The translations under genes and the position numbers were made by a program. From an uncultured Atopobium sp. (GTDB lineage Bacteria; Actinomycetota; Coriobacteriia; Coriobacteriales; Atopobiaceae), in NCBI GenBank assembly GCA_947252455.1, contig CAMXVQ010000029.1, positions 1 through 13,971 of the forward strand: DNA of 13,971 nt, written 5' to 3'. The notes beneath the pieces are model-generated. The model was not told the DNA's origin. It worked only from the letters and a program-made list of their open reading frames with translations, and did no database searches. Below, piece after piece: positions 1 through 7,191 of the stretch. Every line of letters begins with the position of its first letter. Within the stretch, counting starts at the first letter, position 1.

Positions 1-429
1 ATGGAAGAAATCAAAAAACCTCATGCGCCGCTTATTATTGACGATAGCTATAATGCTGCTCCTGCAAGTATTGCACAGGCTTTAAAGACGCTTGAACATT
101 GTGAGTGCGCTGGTAGACGCATTGCAATGCTTGGCGAAGTTGGTGAGCTGGGCGTTCATGCTCGACGTTTACATGGCTATATTGGTGCATATGTAGCTGC
201 ATGTAAGGTGGATTTGATTATCTTTGTTGGCGGCGAAAATGCACGCGAGATGAGAGAAGCTGCTTCTACTATGGGCTATCCTGCGCTGCATATGATATAT
301 GTAAAAGACGTTGACGAAGCTCTTAAAGAAGTGAAACCTTTGTTATCCGAAGATGATGTTATTTTAGTAAAAGCATCTAGAAGTGCTCAGTTAGATAAAT
401 TTGTGAAAGGAGTGAGCGCTTCATGCTAG
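1..429 (+). CDS. murF: MurF, UDP-MurNAc-tripeptide:D-Ala-D-Ala ligase, C-terminal part (5' truncated by window)
   Basis: Only the C-terminal domain is present. The frame is open from base 1 and the true start lies upstream, so the ATG at base 1 is an internal methionine. MurF is the cytoplasmic ATP-dependent ligase that adds D-Ala-D-Ala to UDP-MurNAc-tripeptide. The visible residues match the third (ligand-closing) domain of Mur ligases: IIDDSYNAAPASIAQAL corresponds to the family's DxYNANPxSM segment, followed by RRIAMLGEVGELG (family: R-x-A-V-L-G-D-M-x-E-L-G) and a late VLVKASRS-like stretch seen here as ILVKASRSAQLDKFV. The partner ligases MurD and MurC and the next-step enzyme MraY lie just downstream, as expected in a dcw cluster. 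The stop codon overlaps the mraY start by 7 bases, suggesting translational coupling. MurE is the main alternative, but ILVKASRS and the direct junction with mraY favour MurF. Confidence 0.93.
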   Translation: MEEIKKPHAPLIIDDSYNAAPASIAQALKTLEHCECAGRRIAMLGEVGELGVHARRLHGYIGAYVAACKVDLIIFVGGENAREMREAASTMGYPALHMIYVKDVDEALKEVKPLLSEDDVILVKASRSAQLDKFVKGVSASC

Positions 430-1454
430 GAAATCCTATGTACCCCACGTATCAGGTCTTCTTAGCGGTGGGGATAGCTGCTTGTATAGCAGCATGTTTA
501 ATGCCACTATTTATTCGTCTTATGAAGATAGAAGGTTTTGGACAACAAATTAGAGCTTATGGTCCCAAGGGTCACTTAGTTAAGCAGGGAACTCCTACTA
601 TGGGTGGCGTCGTTATTTTATGTTCCATTCTCATTACGTCTGTTTTGTTATCAGGTTGGTCTATGCGGGCTTCTTTGGCTATGTTTGCTCTGTTTGCAAC
701 GGGTCTGTTGGGATTTTTAGACGATATGGAGTCGGTTTCTCACCAACGTTCACTTGGACTTACTGCATCGCAGAAAATGCTTGGCTTGGTTATTATTTGT
801 ATTGTTTTTTGTCTTGCAGCAGTTAATTTCTGTGATGTTTCGCCTGTTATTTCATTTCCAGGTCACTTTTCACTTGATTTGGGTGTGCTTTCTACTACGT
901 TTACTATTCAAGGCACGCTTATAAGTGTCCCATGGCTTTACTTGGTATTTATCTTTTTACTTATGGCAGGTATGTCAAACGCCACCAATTTAACCGATGG
1001 TCTTGACGGGCTGGCTGGTGGATGCTCTCTTGTGGTTATGCTTTGTATGGCAATGGTTGCATTTTTATGCAATGAAGTTGATTTGGCTATTTTTGCCGCT
1101 TCAATTGCTGGTGCATGTATTGGATTTTTGTGGCATAACTGTTATCCAGCGTCCATTTTTATGGGCGATACAGGATCACTTGCACTCGGCGGCGCGTTTG
1201 CAGCGTTAGCGGTTCTTACCAAAACCGAAGTTATATCTCTCATAATGGGTGGCTTGTTTGTTATCGAAGCTATTTCAGTTATTATTCAAGTAGTTAGTTT
1301 TCACTTTTTCAAAAAACGTGTATTTCTCATGGCCCCCATTCATCATCATTTTGAAAAGCTGGGGTGGGGAGAAACCAAGGTAGTTATACGTTTTTGGATT
1401 GTTTCGTCTGCGTTTGCTGCGCTTGGATTTGCACTGTATTTTCAGCTTCGTTAA
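423..1454 (+). CDS. mraY: MraY, phospho-MurNAc-pentapeptide transferase
   Basis: Integral membrane enzyme that transfers phospho-MurNAc-pentapeptide from UDP to undecaprenyl phosphate, giving lipid I. The 343-residue protein is of usual length with about ten hydrophobic segments. Visible signatures are KQGTPTMGG near residues 55-62, the aspartate pair D100-D101 in GFLDD, NATNLTDGLDGLAGG at 186-200, GDTGSLALGG at 248-257, and the histidine triad in MAPIHHHFEKLGW (H307-H309). These are the catalytic or Mg-binding regions of the family. The DDxxK loop is unusual: it reads DDMES, so the usual lysine is serine 104, while the later lysine K118 of the same cytoplasmic loop is kept. The ATG at 423 is preferred because AAAGGAG at 406-412 sits 10 bases upstream; the in-frame ATG at 438 is too far from it. 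It overlaps murF by 7 bases and is followed by murD after 23 bases. Confidence 0.97.
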   Translation: MLGNPMYPTYQVFLAVGIAACIAACLMPLFIRLMKIEGFGQQIRAYGPKGHLVKQGTPTMGGVVILCSILITSVLLSGWSMRASLAMFALFATGLLGFLDDMESVSHQRSLGLTASQKMLGLVIICIVFCLAAVNFCDVSPVISFPGHFSLDLGVLSTTFTIQGTLISVPWLYLVFIFLLMAGMSNATNLTDGLDGLAGGCSLVVMLCMAMVAFLCNEVDLAIFAASIAGACIGFLWHNCYPASIFMGDTGSLALGGAFAALAVLTKTEVISLIMGGLFVIEAISVIIQVVSFHFFKKRVFLMAPIHHHFEKLGWGETKVVIRFWIVSSAFAALGFALYFQLR

Positions 1455-1477
1455 TGCTCATAGGGGGATAAAAAACT

Positions 1478-2959
1478 ATGTTGGATGTCGTGCAGCCCAA
1501 GTCGTTGGGTTCTGTTTGTATTCTTGGTGCTGGAAAAACTGGTTTGGTGGTTGCGGCTTACTTATGCGCGCACCCTGGATATGCTTCAAAGCTTGTATTG
1601 TATACCGAAAGCACTCATACGTCTATATCGCCTCAGTTGGCTCATCTTGTTCAACAAGGGCTTAGTATTGTTGCTTCTGAGCAGGTAACAGAAGATTTTG
1701 ACCTATGCATTGCATCACCTGGGATTCCTCCACATGCTCTTTTGTATACCTCAGCATGTGCGCATTGTCACGAAGTAATTGGCGAGCCTGAATTTGCGTG
1801 GCGTTGTCGACCGCAAAGGTGGGTGGCAATTACTGGAACAAATGGTAAAACTACCACGACAACCCTTATTGATCACATGATTCGCGCCGATCATAAACAA
1901 GCGTGTGCAGTTGGTAATATTGGTCGTGCTTGTTTAGGCGAAGTAGATCATCATCTGGCTGATACATGGTTTGTGGCAGAGTTATCTAGCTTTCAGCTTG
2001 CCGAAACAAAACTGCTTCATCCGCACGCCGCAATTTTACTTAATATTACGCCTGATCACATTGAATGGCATGGATCGATGCAGGCCTATGCTGCAGCTAA
2101 AGAGCGTATTTTTGCAAATCTTACCACAGATGATCTGCCCATAATTTCTCGTGATGACTTGTATTGTAAGGCTATTTATAGTCGTCTTGTTGAGCGAGGA
2201 TTAAACCCTGTTTGTATAGATACCTCGCAGGATCCCAAAACTTTGCAGGCAGCATATTGTAGTGATTCAATGCTTTACGTCCGCTTAAATGGTACTACTA
2301 CGCCTCTTATCAAAACATCAGAAGCTGCTCTTAAAGGTATACATAATATTCAAAATATGCTTGCCGCAGCTGCGCTTGCCTTATTTATTGGGGTATCAGT
2401 TGACGCCATTCGTCAGGTTTTACAAACCTTTACCACGCTTGAACATCGTCTTGAATATGTTGCAACGGTACACGGTGTTTCATTCGTCAACGATTCCAAG
2501 GCCACTAATACCGACTCGGTTGAAAAAGCGCTTACTGCATTTCCAAATGGATCAACAATTGTTTTATTAGGTGGTCATGATAAACAAACCGATTTAAGTT
2601 CGCTTGTTCAACAAGTTGTGCGAAAATGTAGAGGTGCCATATGTTTTGGAGAAGCAGGGCAGCGGATCTATCGTGAGCTTGTGTCGGTACAACATGCACA
2701 AGGAGTGCCTGACACACATGATGTATCTGACACATGCAACGCTACAACTACGACAACGTTGCCATTTGTGACGTGCGTTCCGCATCTGCGCGATGCATTT
2801 GATTGCGCTGTTGCACATGCAAAGCCACATACAACCGTTTTACTTTCTCCTGCGTGCTCTTCGTTTGATGAATTTCATAATATGGAAGAGCGTGGCACAT
2901 ATTTCAAAAAACTTGTCCACGAATTGCGTGCGACATCTGATAACGAGAAATTGAGTTAA
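1478..2959 (+). CDS. murD: MurD, UDP-MurNAc-L-alanine:D-glutamate ligase
   Basis: Cytoplasmic ATP-dependent ligase adding D-Glu to UDP-MurNAc-L-Ala. Three Mur-ligase domains are visible: an N-terminal nucleotide-binding fold with ILGAGKTGLVVAAYL (residues 15-29), the central ATPase with P-loop ITGTNGKTTTTTL (118-130), ELSSFQLAETKLL, NITPDHIEWHGSM (189-201) and the probable carbamylated lysine K208 in YAAAKERIF, then a C-terminal domain with FVNDSKATNTDSVEKAL, LLGGHDKQTDL and LSPACSSFDEFHNMEERG. The SSFQL and DHxEWH signatures distinguish MurD from MurC, MurE and MurF. At 493 residues it is longer than the roughly 440-450 common in the family; most of the excess is an insertion before the last domain strand containing TTTTT. 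A strong AGGGGG at 1462-1467 lies 10 bases before the ATG. The stop is one base from the ftsW start. Confidence 0.97.
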   Translation: MLDVVQPKSLGSVCILGAGKTGLVVAAYLCAHPGYASKLVLYTESTHTSISPQLAHLVQQGLSIVASEQVTEDFDLCIASPGIPPHALLYTSACAHCHEVIGEPEFAWRCRPQRWVAITGTNGKTTTTTLIDHMIRADHKQACAVGNIGRACLGEVDHHLADTWFVAELSSFQLAETKLLHPHAAILLNITPDHIEWHGSMQAYAAAKERIFANLTTDDLPIISRDDLYCKAIYSRLVERGLNPVCIDTSQDPKTLQAAYCSDSMLYVRLNGTTTPLIKTSEAALKGIHNIQNMLAAAALALFIGVSVDAIRQVLQTFTTLEHRLEYVATVHGVSFVNDSKATNTDSVEKALTAFPNGSTIVLLGGHDKQTDLSSLVQQVVRKCRGAICFGEAGQRIYRELVSVQHAQGVPDTHDVSDTCNATTTTTLPFVTCVPHLRDAFDCAVAHAKPHTTVLLSPACSSFDEFHNMEERGTYFKKLVHELRATSDNEKLS

Positions 2960-2960
2960 G

Positions 2961-4532
2961 GTGCAAAGAACAAACGAATCCGCTCAGCGTCGCAAACGTG
3001 CATATACCAAAAGAGGCACATCGGCAGACCGATCTCATCCTCAAGATCACGTGCAAACTTCACGCGTACGCCAAAATCATCGCGCGCAAGCACACGTTAG
3101 CGCTGAGGCAGGTCAAACACATCGCCCACAGCTGGGCTTTGCCGATAAACTCAGAAGCGTTCCTGCACGTTTTATGCAGCCACGCATTTTATTTGTAACT
3201 GCGGTTGCTATTTTAACAGCCGTAGGAATTCTTATGGTGTTTTCTGCTTCGTCTATTGTGGCGCTTACTAATAGCGTACAGGGCAATAATCCTGCATTTT
3301 ATCTGTTCCGTCAGTCGATATTTTTAGTATTTGCGCTCATTTTTGCCTTTTTGATTTCGCGTGTTGATTATCATCTTTTGATTTTTCAGCTTTTACCAGC
3401 AATTGCCTGTATTGTCTTTGGTTTGCTTTTGATGATTTTTGTTCCTGCAATCGGCCACGGCTCGGGAGGCGCGTCGCGTTGGATTTCTCTTGCCGGCTTT
3501 ACGCTTCAGCCGTCAGAGTTCGCAAAATTTGTTCTCATCCTTATTTTTGTGCGTTTAACCGTAGATTATGCCTACAAAAAATATGATATGTACGCCTATG
3601 TTAAACAGCTCGTTTTGTTTATAGGTATTCCTATGATCTTTATCCTTTTTCAGCCCGATAAAGGAACAACCTTGGTTCTTTGTTGCACGTTTATTATTAC
3701 GGCGTTATATGCGGGGATTTCTGGTCGTTCGTGTCTTGCGCTTATTGGTTTAGGTATAGTGGGCTTTATTGGTCTTTCGCTTAAAGACGAATATTCTAAG
3801 CTACGCCTTTTAGGAATGTTGGATCCGTGGAAAAGCCCTGATAAATTTGGTTACCAGCTTATTCAGGGTTTTTATGCCTTTGCACATGGTGGCTTTTTTG
3901 GCGTAGGCGTTGGAATGGGAAAACAAAAATACGGCTATTTACCTATGGCATATAACGACTTCATTTTCTCTGTTATTGGCGAAGAATTAGGCCTTGTGGG
4001 TGCACTTGTTGTACTATGTTGCTTTGGGGTTATCTTATATGCTGGTCTTAGAATTGCCGAGCATGCTCCCGATTTACACGGCCAACTCATAGTTATTGCT
4101 TGTACGTTTTTGCTTGTTGTTCAAACGTTATTGAATATTACAGGCGTGTTGGGTTTATTTCCGCTCTCTGGTAAACCAATTCCATTTGTCTCTTATGGGG
4201 GTTCATCCATTATTTCAAGCTTTATGCTGGTAGGACTTATACTTTCTGTTTCAAGAGCTTCGCATCTTCCAACAACTTCTTACGATCGTGCTCGCGCTGA
4301 TCTCAGCCTTGCACCCGATTTCTTGGTGGATGCTCCAAAGACTGCTTCATCAGAACAAGGACGTGTGCAACAATTATCCTATCGACAAAAATTTGGTCAC
4401 AAGAATATGCACGACGAACATATGCATATAACTACCAACGCACGTGGGCTTCAGCGTATTAGCATTGCTCCAAGCGCACGTGAGCGTTTAAGAAATGATT
4501 CATCACGAAGGAGTGATAGACGTGGCAGATAA
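2961..4532 (+). CDS. ftsW: FtsW, septal SEDS peptidoglycan glycosyltransferase
   Basis: Polytopic membrane protein of the SEDS family that polymerises lipid II at the septum together with a class B PBP (FtsI, not in this window). The 523-residue protein has a basic hydrophilic N-tail (about residues 1-72), roughly ten membrane segments from 74 to 432, and a hydrophilic C-tail of about 90 residues. Family motifs: GHGSGGASRWI, LQPSEFAKF (182-190), FQPDKGTTLVL (230-240), YQLIQGFYAFAHGGFFGVG and YNDFIFSVIGEELGLVGA, where D333 is the likely catalytic aspartate, then GLFPLSGKPIPFVSYGGSS. RodA is the alternative, but the position between murD and murG and the PFVSYGGSS motif favour FtsW. The GTG at 2961 begins one base after the murD stop, with only a weak GAG-type ribosome site, so coupling to murD is likely and a later start (GTG 3051 or ATG 3174) cannot be excluded. 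The C-tail has a His/Met-rich patch around 480-490 and a run of Arg and Ser at the end. Confidence 0.95.
   Translation: MQRTNESAQRRKRAYTKRGTSADRSHPQDHVQTSRVRQNHRAQAHVSAEAGQTHRPQLGFADKLRSVPARFMQPRILFVTAVAILTAVGILMVFSASSIVALTNSVQGNNPAFYLFRQSIFLVFALIFAFLISRVDYHLLIFQLLPAIACIVFGLLLMIFVPAIGHGSGGASRWISLAGFTLQPSEFAKFVLILIFVRLTVDYAYKKYDMYAYVKQLVLFIGIPMIFILFQPDKGTTLVLCCTFIITALYAGISGRSCLALIGLGIVGFIGLSLKDEYSKLRLLGMLDPWKSPDKFGYQLIQGFYAFAHGGFFGVGVGMGKQKYGYLPMAYNDFIFSVIGEELGLVGALVVLCCFGVILYAGLRIAEHAPDLHGQLIVIACTFLLVVQTLLNITGVLGLFPLSGKPIPFVSYGGSSIISSFMLVGLILSVSRASHLPTTSYDRARADLSLAPDFLVDAPKTASSEQGRVQQLSYRQKFGHKNMHDEHMHITTNARGLQRISIAPSARERLRNDSSRRSDRRGR
4507..4513 (+). promoter_or_regulatory. Ribosome binding site deciding the murG start
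   Basis: GAAGGAG lies 8 bases before the GTG at 4522. The longer in-frame ATG at 4495 lies upstream of this site and has no comparable site of its own, so GTG 4522 is the better start. The site is inside the end of ftsW. Confidence 0.8.
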
Positions 4533-5643
4533 ATTATATGTTGCTCTTGCCGCGGGTGGTACTGCAGGACATATTAATCCTGCTCTTGCTCTTGCAGAAG
4601 AATTACGCGCGCGCGGGCACCGCGTTGTATTCGTAGGACAGCCTACACGACTTGAAGCTACGTTAGTGCCTGCTGCTGGCTTTGACTTTATTCCCATTCG
4701 TGTAAACGGATTTAATCGACGTCATCCCTGGACGCTTGCAAGTGCGCTGTGGCATATCTATCGAGCAGAGCATGTACTAGCTACGTATTTTAAGCACGAT
4801 ACGCCAGATGTTTGTGTAGGTTTTGGTGCATATGTTGAACTTGCTCTTGTCTCGTGGTGTAAAAAGCATACAGTTCCTTTGATTATTCACGAGCAAAATA
4901 GCATTGCCGGGCTTGCTAATAAGCTTTCTGCGCGTTATGCAAAAAGTGTCTGCGTTTCATTTCCTGCTGCTATTGATGCATTTAAGGGTAAAGTTGGCGC
5001 TGATACACAAATTGTTGTAACGGGCAATCCTGTGCGTTCAAGCGTTTTGCACGCTGATAGTACGCGCGCGCGTGACACCTATCATATTCCAGAAGATGCG
5101 CTTCTTTTGGTTATTTTTGGCGGGTCTTTGGGCGCAAAGCATCTTAATGAACAGATTGCTGCACGAAAAGCCGAGCTTTTGGGTCATGATAATCTTTATA
5201 TTATCCACGCTACTGGAAAAGCTGATTATGAGCAAACATGTGCTGCGCTCAATTTAACTGAAGAAGAGCAAAAACGCTGGCATGTTCTTGAGTATATTAA
5301 CGATATGGGCGAAGTTCTTGCCGCTTGCGATGTGGTTGTTTCTCGTGCTGGCGCATCTTCTATTGCCGAGCTTGCCGCCCTTGCAAAGCCTTCTATTTTA
5401 GTTCCTTATCCTTTGGCAACAGCTGATCATCAAACAATCAATGCTCGTGGTTTGGTAGATGCAGGTGCAGCTTTTATGGTTTGCGATAAAGATCTGGATA
5501 GCACATACTTTACCGACCGGCTTAATTCGCTGCTTGAAAGTGACAGTTTGCGCCAATCCTTAACGCTTGCCGCACGAGGACTTGCGCAAGATAAAGCTGC
5601 CTGTGCTCTTGCCGATCAGGTACAGCGTGCAGCAGGCATGTAA
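4522..5643 (+). CDS. murG: MurG, UDP-GlcNAc:lipid I GlcNAc transferase
   Basis: Membrane-associated GT-B glycosyltransferase on the cytoplasmic face that adds GlcNAc to lipid I, giving lipid II, the substrate of FtsW. With the GTG start the protein has 373 residues, normal for MurG, and opens directly with the first Rossmann strand. Motifs: GGTAGHINPALALAEEL (residues 12-28, acceptor-side glycine-rich loop), HEQNSIAGLANKLSARY (from 123), TGNPVR, FGGSLGAKHLNE (from 199, second glycine loop) and SRAGASSIAELAALAKP (from 274), followed by PYPLATADHQTINA. The last segments form the UDP-GlcNAc pocket in known MurG structures. The start lies 11 bases inside ftsW, so the two are probably translationally coupled. 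It is the last gene of the first tight run; 126 bases separate it from murC. Confidence 0.97.
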   Translation: MADKLYVALAAGGTAGHINPALALAEELRARGHRVVFVGQPTRLEATLVPAAGFDFIPIRVNGFNRRHPWTLASALWHIYRAEHVLATYFKHDTPDVCVGFGAYVELALVSWCKKHTVPLIIHEQNSIAGLANKLSARYAKSVCVSFPAAIDAFKGKVGADTQIVVTGNPVRSSVLHADSTRARDTYHIPEDALLLVIFGGSLGAKHLNEQIAARKAELLGHDNLYIIHATGKADYEQTCAALNLTEEEQKRWHVLEYINDMGEVLAACDVVVSRAGASSIAELAALAKPSILVPYPLATADHQTINARGLVDAGAAFMVCDKDLDSTYFTDRLNSLLESDSLRQSLTLAARGLAQDKAACALADQVQRAAGM

Positions 5644-5665
5644 ATTGGATCACGCTTGTTGGTTT

Positions 5666-5683
5666 TAGATGATATGTCATCTA
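5666..5683 (+). repeat. Perfect 7-bp dyad in murG-murC gap
   Basis: TAGATGA (5666-5672), a TATG centre, then TCATCTA (5677-5683) make a perfect inverted repeat. It could be an operator or a small hairpin in read-through RNA. It is AT-rich and not followed by a T run, so it is a poor intrinsic terminator. Confidence 0.6.
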
Positions 5684-5684
5684 T

Positions 5685-5698
5685 ATACAAAAGTGTAT
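5685..5698 (+). repeat. Second dyad directly before the murC -10 region
   Basis: ATACA (5685-5689), AAAG, then TGTAT (5694-5698) is a 5-bp inverted repeat extendable by one T-G pair. It starts 2 bases after the previous dyad and overlaps where a -35 box would lie for the TATAAT at 5718. Short AT-rich dyads occur by chance, so this is tentative. Confidence 0.4.
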
Positions 5699-5717
5699 GC
5701 TTAGAAAAAAATATGCC

Positions 5718-5723
5718 TATAAT
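5718..5723 (+). promoter_or_regulatory. Candidate -10 box for murC-ftsQ promoter
   Basis: A perfect TATAAT sits 47 bases before the chosen murC ATG, in the only sizeable gap of the upstream gene run. No good -35 hexamer is found 16-18 bases upstream (GTATGC at 17); the second dyad occupies that area. Transcription would start near 5730, giving a leader of about 40 bases. Confidence 0.5.
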
Positions 5724-5756
5724 ACGGTAAAATTACGTGAACACACGCAATAACAA

Positions 5757-5762
5757 AGGAAG
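5757..5762 (+). promoter_or_regulatory. Ribosome binding site deciding the murC start
   Basis: AGGAAG lies 7 bases before the ATG at 5770. The longer in-frame GTG at 5737 has no ribosome site and would add 11 basic residues absent from the usual MurC N-terminus. Confidence 0.8.
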
Positions 5763-5769
5763 AAAACGT

Positions 5770-7182
5770 ATGATAACACCAAGCTCATCAATCAAACGCG
5801 CACATTTTATAGGGATAGGCGGTGCTGGTATGAGCGGAATAGCGCTTGTACTGCACGAGCGAGGGTGCTTTGTAAGTGGCTCAGATCTTAAAATGTCGTC
5901 GTATGTTCGTGGTCTGCAAAACGCAGGAATTGATGTACACATTGGTCATCATGCTCAAACAATCGATGAAGTTGCACCCGAGGTTGTAGTTATTTCATCG
6001 GCTATTCCTGCTACTAATTCCGAGGTTGTACGTGCTCGTGAGCTCAACATTCCTGTGTGGCCTCGTGCAAAAATGCTGTCGTATTTATCTCACCATGCAA
6101 TAACTGTTGCTGTTGCAGGTACGCATGGTAAAACAACTACCTCATCAATGGTTGCAACCATGCTTGATCATGTAGGTAAAGATCCTTCATTTTTAATTGG
6201 CGGAATCGTTGAAGAATACAAAACCAATGGTAAAAATGGTAACGGTGGCTATTTTGTGTGCGAAGCCGATGAGTCTGACGGTTCGTTTTTGTATCTTCAC
6301 CCCAGTGTAGTTGTTATCACCAACATCGAGGCTGACCATTTAGATCATTATAAAACTATGGACAACCTCGAACATACGTTTTGTGAGTTCATGGATTTGG
6401 TGGGCGATGCTGGGACCATTATTGTGTGCGGCGAAAATCCCCACTGTGTAGAGCTTGCGCGCTCAACGCATCGACGTGTTATTACGTATGGCTTTGATGA
6501 GTCTTGTGATTATGTTTGCAAACAAACTGTTCAAACCCACAAGATTCGTAATAATTTTGACATTAGCGTGCCAGACGGCTCACAGTATTCAATAAGTTTA
6601 CCTACTAATCCTGGAAAGCATAACGTGTTAAATGCTACAGCAGCTCTGGCGGTTGCAGATGTTTTGGGCGTTAACTTACAAAATGCGGCGAAGGCATTGA
6701 GCAATTTTAAGGGCGCGCATCGTCGTTTTACGCATGTAGGTGACATCGACGATATATGTGTGGTTGATGATTATGGACATCATCCGACCGAAATAAAAGC
6801 AACGCTTGCAGCTGCTAAAAACCTCCAATTTAATCGCATTGTTTGCGTATTTCAACCGCATCGCTATAGCCGTACGCAAAATTTGCAAGACGAATTTGCT
6901 CATGCGTTTGAAAACGCTGATGTTTTGATAGTAACTGAGGTTTTCTCTGCAGGTGAAACGCCTATTCCTGGTGTAAATGGCATGATGCTCGCTGAAAAAA
7001 TTCAAGCTTCAACAAAGCATTGTGATGTAACATTTGTATCTCAAAAGAAAGACGTTGTTGCGCATTTACTTTCTATTGCGCGTCCTCACGATTTGATTAT
7101 TACACAAGGCGCTGGTGACGTAACAGTAATAGGTCCGGCATTTATCAAAGCAAAGCAAGAGCAAGACGCAAACGGAAAGTAG
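5770..7182 (+). CDS. murC: MurC, UDP-MurNAc:L-alanine ligase
   Basis: First Mur ligase of the cytoplasmic pathway, adding L-Ala to UDP-MurNAc. From the ATG at 5770 it has 470 residues, within the family range. Domain order: an N-terminal UDP-binding fold with HFIGIGGAGMSGIALVL (about 12-28) and VSGSD, the ATPase domain with AGTHGKTTTSSMVATML (P-loop near 117-123), EADESDGSFLYL and TNIEADHLDHY, then the C-terminal domain with GKHNVLNATAALAV, DDYGHHPTEI (H337-H338), FQPHRYSRT, and TQGAGDVT near the end. GTHGKTT plus DYGHHPTEI is specific for MurC (or its relative Mpl, excluded by dcw context). Gene order places it between murG and ftsQ, and murB is absent from the usual neighbouring slot. A possible promoter lies upstream, so murC and ftsQ may have transcription separate from the first run. 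Confidence 0.97.
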   Translation: MITPSSSIKRAHFIGIGGAGMSGIALVLHERGCFVSGSDLKMSSYVRGLQNAGIDVHIGHHAQTIDEVAPEVVVISSAIPATNSEVVRARELNIPVWPRAKMLSYLSHHAITVAVAGTHGKTTTSSMVATMLDHVGKDPSFLIGGIVEEYKTNGKNGNGGYFVCEADESDGSFLYLHPSVVVITNIEADHLDHYKTMDNLEHTFCEFMDLVGDAGTIIVCGENPHCVELARSTHRRVITYGFDESCDYVCKQTVQTHKIRNNFDISVPDGSQYSISLPTNPGKHNVLNATAALAVADVLGVNLQNAAKALSNFKGAHRRFTHVGDIDDICVVDDYGHHPTEIKATLAAAKNLQFNRIVCVFQPHRYSRTQNLQDEFAHAFENADVLIVTEVFSAGETPIPGVNGMMLAEKIQASTKHCDVTFVSQKKDVVAHLLSIARPHDLIITQGAGDVTVIGPAFIKAKQEQDANGK

Positions 7183-7191
7183 TTGAGATAC

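Noticed and set aside
6676..7005. A 109-residue frame on the minus strand inside murC
   Set aside because: It is antisense to strongly conserved MurC sequence, has no ribosome site or family motif, and is a codon-bias shadow.
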